64,000 nucleotides of DNA from Poa pratensis (lineage: Eukaryota; Streptophyta; Magnoliopsida; Poales; Poaceae), in NCBI GenBank assembly GCA_947311845.1, contig CAMZMU010000116.1, forward strand, positions 5,421,318 to 5,485,317, read 5' to 3'. The stretch's first letter is position 1. Each line of letters opens with the position of its first letter. Both the position numbers and the translations under genes were made by a program. Positions 44,669 to 56,792 of the stretch are shown piece after piece. The notes beneath the pieces were generated by a model. It made no database searches, was not told the origin of the DNA, and saw nothing but the letters and a program-made list of their open reading frames with translations.

Positions 44669-46218
44669 AAAACCTATATATCGCCCTACGGCGACGCAAC
44701 TCGCGCGCATCGCCTCAAGGATGCAGCGGGGCGACGCTGGTGGACCAGCCCAATTTCGCGCTCGCTTCCTGTTTTCTTTCTCTTGTTTTTCGTATTTCTT
44801 TCTACTATTTTCTTTTTCCTGCTTTCGTTTTTCTTTTTTCTTTTCTGTTTACTTTTTCTTTCTTTTCTGTTTTCTTTTCAGTTTTTGTTTTCTTTTCCGT
44901 ATTCATTTTTTTATTTTTTATTTTCGTTCTTTAATTTTTTCCTTTTCATATTTCCTTTTCTTTCTCGTTTTTCACTTTTTATTTTCTGTTTTGGTTTTTC
45001 TTTTCATATTTCCTTTTTCTGTTTTTTCTGTTTCAATTTACATTTTTATTTTTGTTCTTTTTATTTTTCTTTTCCTATTTCTTTTCTTTTCTCGTTTTTC
45101 ACTTTTATTTTCTGTTTTTGTTTTTTGTATCCTTTTTCTTTTGTTTTTAAAATTCATGCAAAAAAAGTTTTCGGTCACCCCATTTCTGTTCACTTTTAAA
45201 ATCGTTCAAAAATTTGTTTCTGTTTCACCGCTTTTTTCTGTTCACTTTTAAAATTGTTCAAAAAAGTTTCCGTTCAACACCCCATTTTTGTTCATTTTTA
45301 AAAATTATTCAAAAATAGTTTCCGTTTACTAGCCTTTTTCTTTTCAATTTTAAAATCGTTCCAAAATAATTTTAGTTCAAAATAATTTTTGTTCACTTTT
45401 AAAATCGTTCAAAATAATTTTGTTCACTTTTATAATTGTTTCAAAATAATTTTCGTTCACTTTTAAAATCTTTCAAAAATAGTTTCCGTTCACCCCATTT
45501 ATGTTCATTTTTTAAAATCGTTCAAAAATAGTTTCCGTTTACTAGCCTTTTCTGTTCAATTTTAAAATCGTTCCAAAATAATTTTCGTTCAAAATAATTT
45601 CGTTCACTTTTAAAATCGTTCAAACTAATTTTCGTTCAAACTAATTTTCGTTCACTTTTAAAATCGTTCAAAAATAGTTTCCGTTCCACCATTTTTTCTG
45701 TTCACTTTTTAAATCGTTCAAAAATAGTTTCCGTTCACCCCCATTTCTGTTCATTTTTTAAAATCGTTCAAAAATAGTTTCCGTTTACTCGCCTTTTCTG
45801 TTCAATTTAAAAAAGGATTCCGTTCACCCCCAATTTTATTCATTCTTAAAAATATTCAAAATACATTTCGTTCAGATTTGTTAATTGTTCAAAAATACAT
45901 TTCAGTTTTTGAAATTGTTCGGATTTCGAAATTTAATTAAATTTGAAAATTGTTTAGGTTTTAAAAATTGTTCGATTTTAAATCTTGCTCGGATTTTGAA
46001 TTTTTATTTCAAATTTGTGCTCACGCTCACGCACGCTAACGCTCACGCTCGCACAGGCAGAAGAACCGTCGCAGAAGAAAAACAGTCACGCTCACGAAAA
46101 AGGCAGTGCGAAGGAACAGTCGCGATGAAACAGTGAAATGGGCTGGGCCCATTAAGCTCCGCTAGTAAGCGACGGGGGCGGAAGAAGTCGCCGTAAGGCG
46201 ATGCACAGGATCTCCCCT
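44669..46218. mobile_element. Mutator-like non-autonomous element with T-rich core
   Basis: It is flanked by a perfect 9-bp duplication GGGAAGCGC (44660-44668 and 46219-46227), the Mutator hallmark. The two ends share the inverted block ATCGCCCTACGGCGAC / GTCGCCGTAAGGCGAT. The interior holds a T-rich stretch (44770-45150) and then about fifteen degenerate units of roughly 30-35 bp (GTTCACTTTTAAAATCGTTC + AAAAATAG TTTCC) up to 45880. Copies 2 and 3 of the duplication lack it, so it inserted after the duplication. It now lies about 160 bp upstream of the APC5 start codon. Confidence 0.75.
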
Positions 46219-46930
46219 GGGAAGCGCTGATGGACCTTCGAGTTGTCTGACTGATTTGGCCGGGCCGTTTACATGGGCCACATTGCCCTGCTTTTTTTTC
46301 TGTCGTTGTTGAAAATATGTTGTCTCCTCTTGTCTCGCACCTCTCTTTTATTCGTGAGCGAGTGTGCATAATTTTCATCAGTTGATAACTTGATACTGGA
46401 AAGTGTCATGTTGAGCTGACATGCGAAATCTTAGCTAGAAGCAATATGTTCTCCTGTCATAAAAAGTTTCTAACAATGCGTTGTGCCTCCGGAGTTCACA
46501 TACTCTGGTCGAATAAAAATATTTACAAAAAAGTAAATCATTTCAAAAGATCCTAAAAAAAGGGTGATGAACACATACATGTTTTATAAGCACGTGTCAA
46601 TTTTCGTGATGAAATGGCATGTGTGGTGATCTGTGCAAAAATAACAAAATCAGCGCTCTAAAAACAAAGTTTTGAAATCCCATTTTGGCCACTGATTTGT
46701 CTTTTCTAACAGAACAGCCCAGGTGTTATCACACCACGAAACTTGGTACGTATGTAGAACATTTGTATATGTTCGTCTCAGTTTTTTTCATATTTTTTGA
46801 AATGTTTAACTTTTTCATGTGTGAGTGTGCATAATTTTCAACAGTTGATACTAGAAAACAAAGTGCCATGTTGAGCTGACCTAGGAAAGCTTAGCTAGAA
46901 GCAATATATTCTCTTGTAGAAATAAGTTTT

Positions 46931-47985
46931 CTAACAACAACAAAATCTGATGATTTGCGTACTCTCATACGTACTAGTCCAAAAAATAATAATTAGAAAG
47001 TACTCGTCCAAAATTTTAGCTCCCAGGTTTCTCCGGGGACTCTGCAAGTCACAAACCTCCCTGCATTCTTCTCCACCTTTCGACAGAACAAGCGGCGCTC
47101 CCACCATGCATCCGAGAAGGCGACACGATCCTAATGAACAAAATAATTGCGAGAAACATAAAAAAACTCCACAACCGGCCAAATTGCCACGGCAGGGACA
47201 ATCGGCCAATAGCAGATCAACATGACAGCGAACAGAATCATCAACACACAGGTCGTCTTCTTCCCTTTTTCCCCCTTTTTGTCGCATGTGTTGCTGCTAC
47301 TACACATCACAGGCTTCAGTTCACTAAAATTCTGCAGTAGAGGAAATCTGGAGTTATCGCCGGGATGTGGCTCAGAGCGGCACACACCACAGGAGCTTGC
47401 TGACATGGCAGCCAGCCACTCGCCGCTGCAGATAAAGCGTCCAAAAGTGCATAGCTGGTAGGACCCCAGCCATAGTCAGATGTGGCTCTTGTTCTTCAGA
47501 GCTCACCACCACACTCGGGCAACAGCTTGCTCACATCAGAACATCACCATACACTTGGCCGGCAACTTGCTGCTCAGATCATCAGCATGAGTTCATTAAC
47601 TCGTTCGTTGCTATGCCGGTTCGTCGACCGTCATCTCGAGGAGTGCGCTTTCATGTTTCTTCCCCACAAGGTTTCATCCATGGTTAACTCACAGGTATAA
47701 CAATAACAGGAGAGGAAGTCTGGAGCTCTACTCGGCTCTGGGTTCTGTTTTCACAGTGTGGACTGAACTTGGATAACCTGTCATCACAAGAACTTGCACA
47801 GCTGAACTCTGAATGAACGATGATGGTTCTTGAACTGGAGTAAATTTCATTCTCCTCTATGTGTGTGGTAACAAGAGTGCAGTTACACTGGGCCTGAAAC
47901 CCAAGTCCCCTAGAACTAAATACTGCTGCCGGCTTAATGGCTTACGGCGAACATACAGCTGACTATATACAACAGCCAATGGAGT
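46931..47985 (-). pseudogene. Copy of the PSY2 3' flank upstream of APC5
   Basis: This aligns almost throughout with 56793-57820, with only small indels. Shared parts are TAGCTCCCAGG, GCGGCGCTCCCACC, AACCGGCCAAATTGCCACGG, GCTGACATGGCAGCCAGCCA and AGTCCCCTAGAACTAAATAC. It contains no PSY2 coding exon. A minus-strand frame (47131-47406, 91 codons) starts MSASSCGVCRSEPHPGDNSR and has one hydrophobic segment (CVLMILFAVMLICYWPI). The equivalent frame in the other copy is broken by one base, so I do not call it a gene. Confidence 0.8.
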
Positions 47986-48177
47986 GCGATGAGCGGAGTG
48001 GACGACGGGGGTCTGGGCTTTCAGCCTCGTCTGCGTTCGTGGGCCGGAGGAGAAGTTAAGTGGGCTGGGAAGCGCTGATGGACGTTCGAGTTCTCTGACT
48101 AATTTGGCTGGGCCGTTTACATGGGCCGCGTAATCCAATCAAACTGAACTATTAACAAAACTAGTAGAAAAATGAAA

Positions 48178-48480
48178 TTTTTTTTAATGCGAAACACAGT
48201 ACAACACAGACGCTCACATATACGTGCACACACTCACTCCTATGAATGCACGCACGCAAACCTTACCTCTATGAGCACCTCCGTAATACCGAGCCGACGG
48301 GACGAATCTTGAGATTGACGAAGTCACCACAGGCGCCTCGCTGTCGACGGGAACGTTGCCTCCCACTGAAGAATATTCCACCTAAATGAGAAACACCAAC
48401 GCCAAATCTGGGGTTTGAACTCTGGTGGGTTGGGGGTACAACCTCCCCTAACCATCTTGCCACGGGCAAGTTCTCTAGAA
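48178..48480 (-). mobile_element. Au-like SINE
   Basis: In minus orientation the tRNA-like head contains GGCAAGATGGTTAGGGGAGG and a B-box-like GAGTTCAAACCCC. The body contains GGTGCTCATAGAGGTAAGG and TGTGTTGTACTGTGTTTCGC, and it ends in a short A run (T run at about 48178-48186 on the plus strand). This is the widespread Au SINE type of Triticeae. Confidence 0.8.
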
Positions 48481-50985
48481 AAATGAAACTGGATTGAAAC
48501 TATTTCATTGACACGTATCGAGTATACATTCCATGGTTTTCCTGTCTCACAATAGCACGAGTCTGACCAATTATCGTCATCTTCGATCACACTATGTAAC
48601 GAGTACGAGTTCATAGGCTTGTTCTTTCCTATTGGTAAAAACACTGTTTAGCTTTGTGTGTAAGATGGCAACAGGTTTTGCCCCGCAGGTATACTCGAGA
48701 TCGAGTTTTCTCAGCGGGTTTCATTCATGTTGTTGTCCCGGATCGCTACCCTTTTTTTATTGGCTGGCTTCCTTCTCTCTCTCTCTCTTTGTCTGTCTTA
48801 AAACCCTGGTTGTAATGGCGGACAAAACTTTGTATTTCCGTTAAGTGATTAATGGAAATGGGCATAGCCCGTTTGGGAAAAAATTATAAGCACGAATAGG
48901 GTTTGGTTTTGCCGGTAGTTTGCAGGGCCCACCATTTTCCAGCTGCGGTTTGAACTTTTTTCTAGAACTAGTTGATTTGCACGTGCAACACACGTAACAA
49001 CCATTGCAAAACATATAGGCAATATGACAAATGTTAAAAATTTAGGAAAGAAAACATTGCTGAAAAATCCACAAGATTTGAAGCGGCAAATAATAGTCAT
49101 TTATTTAGTCCCATTACGAAGTAATACAGACCTATGTTTTGGAAAGAATATATTACGTATTGTGCAACATGAGGGAGAATATCATTGCCGGCTCTAACTC
49201 CAAGCAAGCTTCACCTATGCATAACAGACTCACCTCCATTGGAATGCACAATGCATGCGCATTGCAAGTCTCTACCGACATAACTTTAATCAGATATGTT
49301 AAAAATAAAAAAAAATCTAAAACCATAGTACAATTTCATCCAAATAGAAAATAGCATTTGGATATAGTACACATTTTGGTGATGAAAACCTCTATAAATG
49401 TTAAATATAGACAATTTGCAAAATAATTGCAGTTTTTAACCTGAAGACCACAAGATAATCTTCTAGATTTTTTTAGATGTAATATAGGACAATGCCGTCC
49501 AATGCGAGTAAACTCACATGGTGTCAAAGGTTATTTCATGCAAAGATAAGAGTATAAACTCAACACACATGTTACAAGCCCCAAATACACAACCAAAACC
49601 AACACTCTCGCAAGAGCTCGTCTCTGAAACTATGATCAACACCTAGTACTTCTCGGTGCCCGTAAGAAATATCTTACTTGAGCTTGTACATGCATGGGCT
49701 TATTCTTGTTCTCGTCTTGTACTCCCTCAATAATGTGACCTTACTGTCGATGCCTCCGTAGTTTGTCCATCTCAGCCAAGTTGAGGTCACGGGGAGCCGT
49801 GAGCAGAGCACGGCGAGCTAGCTTAGCGAGTAGCCGGGTGCAGAGCACGGGGAGCATCTCCACCGACAGCCTACCCCGTTTTCCACCGGTGCCCCGAATG
49901 GCCGAATGTGTGAGGCAAAGGGCATAGAGCAGCAGGCCAAACATGATCAAATCTGACATTGATCAATTAGAGGAGCTAGCATGCATGGCATCAGCCAGCA
50001 AAACACACACACGAAGCGGCAGCTCGTAGCCATCGCCGGGTTCCGATTTCCGAAAAGCGTGGCTCGGGCAGAGGCGAGGCGAGCGCGACGCTGATGCTTG
50101 CGAGGGAGCAGCCTCGCGAGCGCTGCCTTGGGTCGTTGGGAGCCGCGCCGGGAGCGCTCTCGCCTGCGCTGCAGCGCGGGAGTGGGGGTGGGCGTGTGCA
50201 GCTACTCCGCAGCGCCGGGAGCGCTCTCGCCAGCGTTGCCGAGGCATGCGGACCTACTCCGCAAGGTTCTTGCGGGCGGCCGTCGACAGCCCTGCCCTCT
50301 TGATGCGCTCCGGCGTAGTCTTCCCTGAATGGCTGAATCCTGCGAGTTCCCACAGCTGCCGACGGCGCTCCTAACAGCGGCCATGGCCCTCGGCATGTCT
50401 TCTCTAGCGGCCAAAAAATAACGATTCGTAGATGTGTTGAGTTTAGCTCAACACGGATGAAAGAATCTGATTCGTTGATCAGACATCGTACGGTATAGAT
50501 TTAATATATCCGGTCAAGTTTGCTCTTTTAATAATAGTATAGAAGAAAAGGAAGATTTTTGCAGTTTGACAACAGAGTGAGGTTTGAAACAAAGAGATGG
50601 CGCCGGGCGGAGCTGGCTCGGACCTGCGATGGCATATACTAGCTCCCTTCTTCTAGAACAGTTAAGTGGTACGTAGACTAGCTCCAAGCACTCGCTTTTC
50701 ACGACAGCGAGATAAACGTCCGGCTAGATAAGCTGAGCTTGTGTTTTTCCTCGGGAGGCATCTCGCGTCCCTGGATGCTCACCACGACGGTGATAGCAAA
50801 TACGTACGGCCGGCGAACTGATCGCTCATCGATGGCACTTAGTTTATTTTTCTGCAGCGGTTTAGGTAACTAGGTTGATTAGTTATACGCATCTTCATTC
50901 ATGCATCCTTAGGGTGCTCCAGGTAGATATTTCGTTGGGCATTCCTAGAGACCGTCACTTGGGGGTGACGTCACAAACGGAAAAT
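48481..50985. other. Unassigned stretch with a GC-rich island at 50000-50420
   Basis: No complete transposon was resolved. The GC-rich island has the block GCGCCGGGAGCGCTCTCGCC repeated (about 50144 and 50213), with frames open on both strands. A minus-strand frame of 72 codons (49741-49959) starts MSDLIMFGLLLYALCLTHSA, which looks like a signal peptide, and ends in a Lys/Arg-rich tail. It is unrecognised and may be chance. Confidence 0.3.
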
Positions 50986-51266
50986 TTCATAGGAGAAGTG
51001 AAGTGGGCTGGGAAGCTCTGATTCGGCCGGGCCGTTACATGGGCCATAGTGCCGTGCACTTTGTTTTCTGTTGTTGCTGAAAATGTGTTGTATCTTGTTT
51101 CGCTCCTCTCTCTTTTTTTTCTAGAGTGAGTGTGCATAATTTTCAGCAGTTGCTACTGAAAAGCAAAGTGCCATGTTGTCATGTTGAGCTGACCTATGAA
51201 AGCTTTAGCTAGAAGCAATATATTCTCTTGTAGAAATAAGTTTTCTCACAATGACAAAATCCGATG

Positions 51267-51429
51267 TGTAGAAGGACTAGGTTGTAGATATTATAGGTTT
51301 CCAGGACTAAGATGTATATGTACCTGTAACATATAGAAATAGAGACTGGTCGAGCTGAGCTCGATAACCTTCCAGAAAAATCTCCTCTTTCGGTACTCTG
51401 TAGCTCAGGCGATCCCAGGCGATTCAACA
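51267..51429 (+). repeat. Copia-2 5' LTR
   Basis: This 163-bp LTR starts TGTAGAAGG and ends TTCAACA, followed directly by the primer-binding site. It differs from the 3' LTR by a single missing C. Confidence 0.95.
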
Positions 51430-52088
51430 TGGTATCAGAGCTGGAGCTGGCGGCCGGCTGCTGCCGGTGGTGAATCGACGCCGTACGGCAGAGCTCCGGG
51501 CGTAGAGGGCCGTCAGTGCTGGGCGGAGCTGAGTGTAGAGAAGCCAGGAATTGGGAGTAGGCGGAGGCGTCGTGATTCCGCGCGAGGGGGAGAAGAGCGC
51601 GGACGAGCGATTCGGTGGCAGCGCGCAGGCGTGGAGTTGCGGCGGCTGGCGCAGGGTGCAAGGAACAAGCTCGTGTGAGGGGGCAAACCTACGGGCAGCA
51701 GGCAAGGCAGAGGTGCTGTCAGCAGTGCTGGCTGTTGAAATCGGAGGCAGCGACCAGCAACCCAAGTGCGTGTACTGCAGGTGAGGCTTGGTGCTGACCT
51801 AGAGCAGCAGCAGGAGGCGGATGCGTGGTGCTTGAAGTGGAGGCCCTGGTGGCGACGGTAGGGGTTGAGGCCCTGTGCTTTGCTGTGCGGAAGAGGTGAG
51901 CTGCGGCTGTGCATACTAGGTGACTGCTGCAGAGGTGACGCCGGTTGCTGGCGTGGTTGATTGAGGTGCAGTAGGAGTAGAGAGGACTAAAGGTGGTCGA
52001 TCTGCCGGAGAAAGAGCTCGGTGGAGCTTGATTTCAGTGAACGCTTGGTGCTCTGTAGAAAGTGTGAGCAGGTGAAGAGTAGGAGGTG

Positions 52089-53261
52089 ATGGCAGAAGGT
52101 ACATCAGCGCCAGTGACTACGGAAGAGCTTGTAGCTCTTCTACGATCCATGGATGAAAAGTATGGAAGACTGCTTGAGAGGCAAGAAGCCGAGCCGAAGG
52201 AGGACGTACACTCCCTGCAGATGCCTCTGGTGAAATTGGAAGGTGCTGAGACATATGGGAGCTGGGCTGAGCATGCTGAGACAATTCTTGTCTCAAGAAG
52301 GCTAGAGGGCTATGTACTTGGTACTGTGAGGAAGCCATCAGATGAAGACTCCAAGGAAGGACAGAGGTGGAAGACAAGCAATGCTCTGGTGAGAGCATGG
52401 CTGCTGAGCTCCATATCACCTCAGATTGCCAAGCAAGTTGAAAGAATAAAAGAAGCAGCTGAGATTTGGAGACTACTGAAAGGCACATATTCAGGAGTCG
52501 GCAATGAGATGTTGGCCTGCAGGATTCAGAAGGAACTACAGGATTTAAGTCAGGGGGAGAAGACAGTGGTAGAATATGTGTCTGAGCTGAAGAGACTGTG
52601 GAGTGATCTTGAGTTCTATGATCCTATTGGTATGGAATGTGGTAAGTGTGTTGAGAAGTATCACAGCTGGGTTGAAAGAAGACAAGTGAGAGACTTTCTA
52701 AATGGTCTGAATATGAAGTTCGAGCCAAGGAGGGCAGCCCTGTATGGTAGTGGCAAACTACCCAGCTTAGAGCAGGCAATCTCAGCGATTGTAAGTGAAG
52801 AGACAAGGCTGAAGATGGAAGAATCTGGAGGAGTCAGTGCTAGTCATGGACGCTCGGCGTTGGTTGCTGGTGGGATGGCCCAATCATTTGGGCGTAATGT
52901 TAATCTGGGAGTTCGAACATGCTTTGAGTGTGGACAACCTGGGCACTTGAAGTCTGCATGTCCTGACCTGTTTGGAAGTGGTAGTCGTGGACGAGGACGA
53001 GATGGCTATGTAAGAGGAAGAGGACGTGGATTTTATGGGCGTGGCACTTACAGGGGACGTGGTGCTCCAGCAGCAGCAGGAAGAGCAAATATGTCAATGA
53101 CTACAGGTGAAGAGATTCAAGCAGTTAATGTTCAAATGAATCCTGATGATTTGGAAAAATGGCGTCGGTTCAAGGAGAGCATTGAAATGAAAAGCCAACT
53201 GCTGAAGCGTCTGCGGCATCTACTAGTACTGATGGTAATAATTCCCAACTCGCCCACCTAG
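52089..53261 (+). pseudogene. Copia-2 gag
   Basis: The first ATG of the frame is at 52089 (MAEGTSAP). The protein has the copia gag fold region (LEGAETYGSWAEHAETILVS, WLLSSISPQIAKQVERIKEA) and a clear CCHC zinc knuckle CFECGQPGHLKSAC, followed by a Gly/Arg-rich stretch. It would form the virus-like particle. Its frame leaves that of the protease at about 53220, where in related elements gag and pol are fused. Confidence 0.9.
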
Positions 53262-54649
53262 TATGGCTTATAGACTCTGGTGCATCACAACATATGGCTG
53301 GCTCATCTAGGAATTTCATGAATTATATCCCTGACTTCAAGGGACAAAATGTTAAACTTGCTGATGGGTCTACTCAACATATTTATGGAATTGGAACTGT
53401 TAAGTGCAGTAATGAACTAATACTCTCTGCAGTCCTACATGTTCCCTCTTTCCCAATCAACTTGTTGTCTGTCAGCAGAATTACAAAAGAGTTAAATTGT
53501 GCTGCCATTTTCCTCCCATTTGGGTGCATATTTCAGGAGCTTGGGACTGGAAGGCGGCTTGGGACAGGGACTGTACGTGAAGGCTTGTACTACCTAGACA
53601 ATCTACCATATGCAGCAGCTGCAAGTCTACCTTGGTCATCTACAGATGAGTTTTTAATGCTGCATCGCCGCCTAGGGCATCTATCTTTTGTAAATTTGGG
53701 CAGACTCTATCCCAGCTTGTATGATAAAGTTGATAAAACTAAGTTAGTATGTGATGCATGTGAGTTTGGGAAGTTTGTTAAGAGCTCCTATATGCTATCT
53801 GATAATAGGAGTGTTGTGCCGATGCATACCATACATTCTGATGTGTGGGGGCCTAGTGGAGTCTATTCAGTTACTGGACATCGTTACTTTGTAACTTTTA
53901 TTGATTGTTGCACCAGGACTACCTGGGTTTATGTGCTGAAACACAAGAGTGATGTCTTTGAGTGCTTTGTAGACTTCCATAAATTGATCATGACTCAGTA
54001 TGATGCCTGTGTTAAAGTTTTGCGCACAGATAATGGTACTGAATATTTGAACAAGAACTTTGATGAATACCTCTCAAGTTTTGGGATTCTTCACCAAACA
54101 ACTTGTCCGGGAACTTCTGAACAAAATGGATTGGCTGAGAGGAAAAATAGGCACCTTTTAGAAGTTACTAGATGTTTGATGATGAGCATGAAGGTTCCAA
54201 AATATTTATGGGCTGATGCTGTGATGACTGCTTCATATCTTATTAATAGAATGCCAACCCGTGTGCTTGACTACAAAACGCCCATAGAGTGTTTAACAGG
54301 AAAAACAACATATGTTGTTCCACCTAAAGTGTTCGGATGTGTGTGTTTTGTAAGGGACCATAGACCATCAGTGGGAAAGCTAGATCCTAGGGCTCTGAAA
54401 TGCATATTTGTTGGCTATTCTGGAACCCAGAAAGGCTATAAATGCTGGTGCCCAACAGAGAGAAGAATGTTCGTGAGTATGGACGTTACATTTAGGGAAA
54501 ATGAAACCTACTATGGAGAATCTCCTGACTTGACTAATGTGTTTCCTGATTTGTTCAATGATGATAGCTCAGATGGAGTCTTGAGGACAGGGGGAGATGA
54601 AACAGAGAAGACAATGATACAACTTCACAAAAGACGATTATTGGATTAA
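53225..54649 (+). pseudogene. Copia-2 protease and integrase
   Basis: The protease motif IDSGASQHMAGSS lies at the start. The integrase follows with its zinc domain (LHRRLGHLSFVNL ... CDACEFGK), the core motifs IHSDVWGPSG and VLRTDNGTEYLN, and SEQNGLAERKNRHLLEVTR with the catalytic Glu. The frame ends at 54649 in the linker before RT, where related elements stay open. Confidence 0.9.
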
Positions 54650-54992
54650 TTCCAACTGGAGATGAACCTGATGGTAGAGATGAGGATACTTCAAATGCTG
54701 AACAAGATCACACTCAGGAGGAGCAGCAAGAGTATCAAGCTAGAAGATCAAGGTGGCCACAAAATCTTAAGGTGTACACACGGAGACAGAGAACTGAGAA
54801 TGATCAAGTACAAGGGGAGGAAGAAGTCACAGCAAGCCAAAATCCTGAAGCCCAGGTACAGCCGGAAGTGTATGACTCAAGTTCAAGTCCCTCTACAGGT
54901 GATGGTACAATTTCTGCCCCATTAGATGATCTTGATATTCCTATAGCTCAGAGAAACAATCTCGCTCTACTGTTGGAAAACTGCCATCACAT

Positions 54993-56621
54993 TTGTCTCA
55001 ATATGATATTTCTAACTATGTATCATATTCCTCGGTGGGACCACAGTATAGGGCTTTTATTGCTGCACTTGACTCAGCTGTACCCATTCCCCATGATTGG
55101 CAGGAAGCCAAGAAGCACCCTCAATGGAGAGCAGCCATGTTAGAGGAAATGGCAGCTCTAGATAAAAATGATACCTGGGAATTATCTACACTTCCCATTG
55201 GTAAGAAAGCAGTAGGGTGTAAGTGGGTTTTTACCATTAAACATAAACCTGATGGTAAAGTTGAGAGATATAAAGCTAGACTAGTGGCCAAAGGATACAG
55301 CCAAACATATGGGGTTGATTACGATGAGACATTTGCACCAGTGGCTAAGATGAACACAATTAAGACACTGATTTCTATAGCAGCAAACCAGAAATGGAAA
55401 TTATTCCAACTTGATGTTAAAAATGCTTTTCTTCATGGGGATTTACAAGAAGAAGTCTATATGGAGATTCCTCCAGGTTTTAATACTGAAATGACTGAAG
55501 GGAAAGTATGTAAACTAAAAAAATCCTTATACGGTCTAAAGCAGTCACCTAGAGCTTGGTTTGGGAAATTTAGAAAGGAAATTTGTAACAAGGGTTTCTT
55601 ACAAAGCAATGCTGACCATACCTTGTTCTATAAGAATCATCAAGGCAGAATTGTTATCCTGATTGTATATGTTGATGATATCATAATAACAGGCAATGAT
55701 GAAAGAGAGATGGTGCAGCTGAAGAAGGATTTGGCTAGATCCTTTGAAGTTAAAGACTTGGGACATCTCCATTATTTCCTTGGAATTGAAGTAGCATATA
55801 GCACCCAAGGTATTTATCTCTCTCAAAGAAAATATGCTCTTGATCTGTTGAAAGAAACTAGAATGATGGATTGTCAACCTGCTGCTACACCAATAGAGCA
55901 AAATCACAAAATACAAGCAGACTATGGAAAACCAGTAGATAAAATGAGATTTCAGAGGTTAGTGGGTCGGCTAATCTATTTATCACATACCAGACCTGAT
56001 ATTGCATATGCTGTCAGCATCGTTAGTAGATATATGCACGATCCCCGAACTGGTCATATGAATGCAATATCCAGAATTCTGAGATATCTTAAAGGTTGTC
56101 CTGGAAAAGGGATTCTTTTCTCTAACCATGGACATCTTAACGTGGAAGGATTTTCGGATGCTGATTGGGCTGGGAGTATTGACGATAGAAAATCCACTTC
56201 TGGGTATTGTGTTTTTGTTGGAGGTAATATTGTTAGTTGGAGAAGTAAGAAGCAAAATGTGGTGGCTAGATCCACTGCTGAAGCTGAGTTTAGATCAATG
56301 GCACAGGGCATATGTGAATTGATGTGGGTGAAGATATTACTTTCTGAATTACGACTATTTAAGGGTATGCCATTGAGGTTATATTGTGACAATCAAGCTG
56401 CTATCAACCTAGTGAACAATCCTGTTCATCATGACAGAACAAAGCATGTAGGAATTGATAGGCACTTCATTAAAGACAATCTAGACACTGGTGTATTGCA
56501 AGTAGTCTATGTAAAATCTTCTAATCAGCTAGCTGATATTTTGACCAAAGGTGTAGATTCTGTAACCTTTATGAGGTTGTGTGACAAGATGAGGCTGTGT
56601 AACATCTTTGCCTCATCTTGA
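54993..56621 (+). pseudogene. Copia-2 reverse transcriptase and RNase H
   Basis: This 542-codon frame carries RVT_2 motifs (YDETFAPVAKMNTIK, LDVKNAFLHGDLQEEVYMEI, SLYGLKQSPRAWF, catalytic YVDD in LIVYVDDIIITGND). RNase H follows (DADWAGSIDDRKSTSGYC, RSTAEAEFRSMAQG, YCDNQAAINLVNNPVHHDR, SSNQLADILTKGV). It ends with a stop at 56619-56621, directly before the polypurine tract. This half of pol is intact. Confidence 0.93.
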
Positions 56622-56628
56622 GGGGGAG

Positions 56629-56792
56629 TGTAGAAGGACTAGGTTGTAGATATTATAGGTTTCCAGGACTAAGATGTATATGTACCTGTAACATATAGAA
56701 ATAGAGACTGGTCGAGCTGAGCTCGATAACCTTCCAGAAAAATCTCCTCTTTCGGTACTCTGTAGCTCAGGCGATCCCCAGGCGATTCAACA
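56629..56792 (+). repeat. Copia-2 3' LTR
   Basis: This 164-bp LTR is preceded by the polypurine tract AGGGGGAG and followed by the target duplication CGATG. Confidence 0.95.

Larger units (their letters stand above)
44578..47985. repeat. Tandem duplication of the APC5-PSY2 intergenic region, copy 1
   Basis: This copy starts in the APC5 upstream flank (GAGTGATGAGTGGAGTGGGCGACGGGG). It ends in a sequence that matches the PSY2 3' flank (GGACTTGGGTTTCAGGCC..., TATATACAACAGCCAAT). The second copy begins at 47987 with the same APC5 flank. The junction therefore joins a PSY2 3'-flank copy to an APC5-promoter copy. Copy 1 has a Mutator-like insertion (44669-46218). Confidence 0.85.
51267..56792 (+). 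mobile_element. Copia-2: young Ty1/copia retrotransposon
   Basis: It is flanked by the 5-bp duplication CGATG (51262-51266 and 56793-56797). The LTRs, 163 and 164 bp, are identical except for one extra C, so the insertion is very recent. The primer-binding site TGGTATCAGAGC (51430-51441) matches initiator Met-tRNA, and the polypurine tract AGGGGGAG (56621-56628) adjoins the 3' LTR. Gag, protease, integrase, RT and RNase H are all present in the Copia order, but the frame changes at about 53220, 54630 and 54975. Unless these are sequence errors, the element cannot make a full polyprotein. Confidence 0.95.

Noticed and set aside
44267..45199. A 310-codon plus-strand ORF
   Set aside because: Its first part is antisense to APC5 exon 1, and the rest is Phe/Leu/Ser-rich translation of the T-rich transposon core.
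49963..50414. Overlapping ORFs in the GC-rich island
   Set aside because: Five or more frames on both strands are open because of base composition. None shows a known motif.
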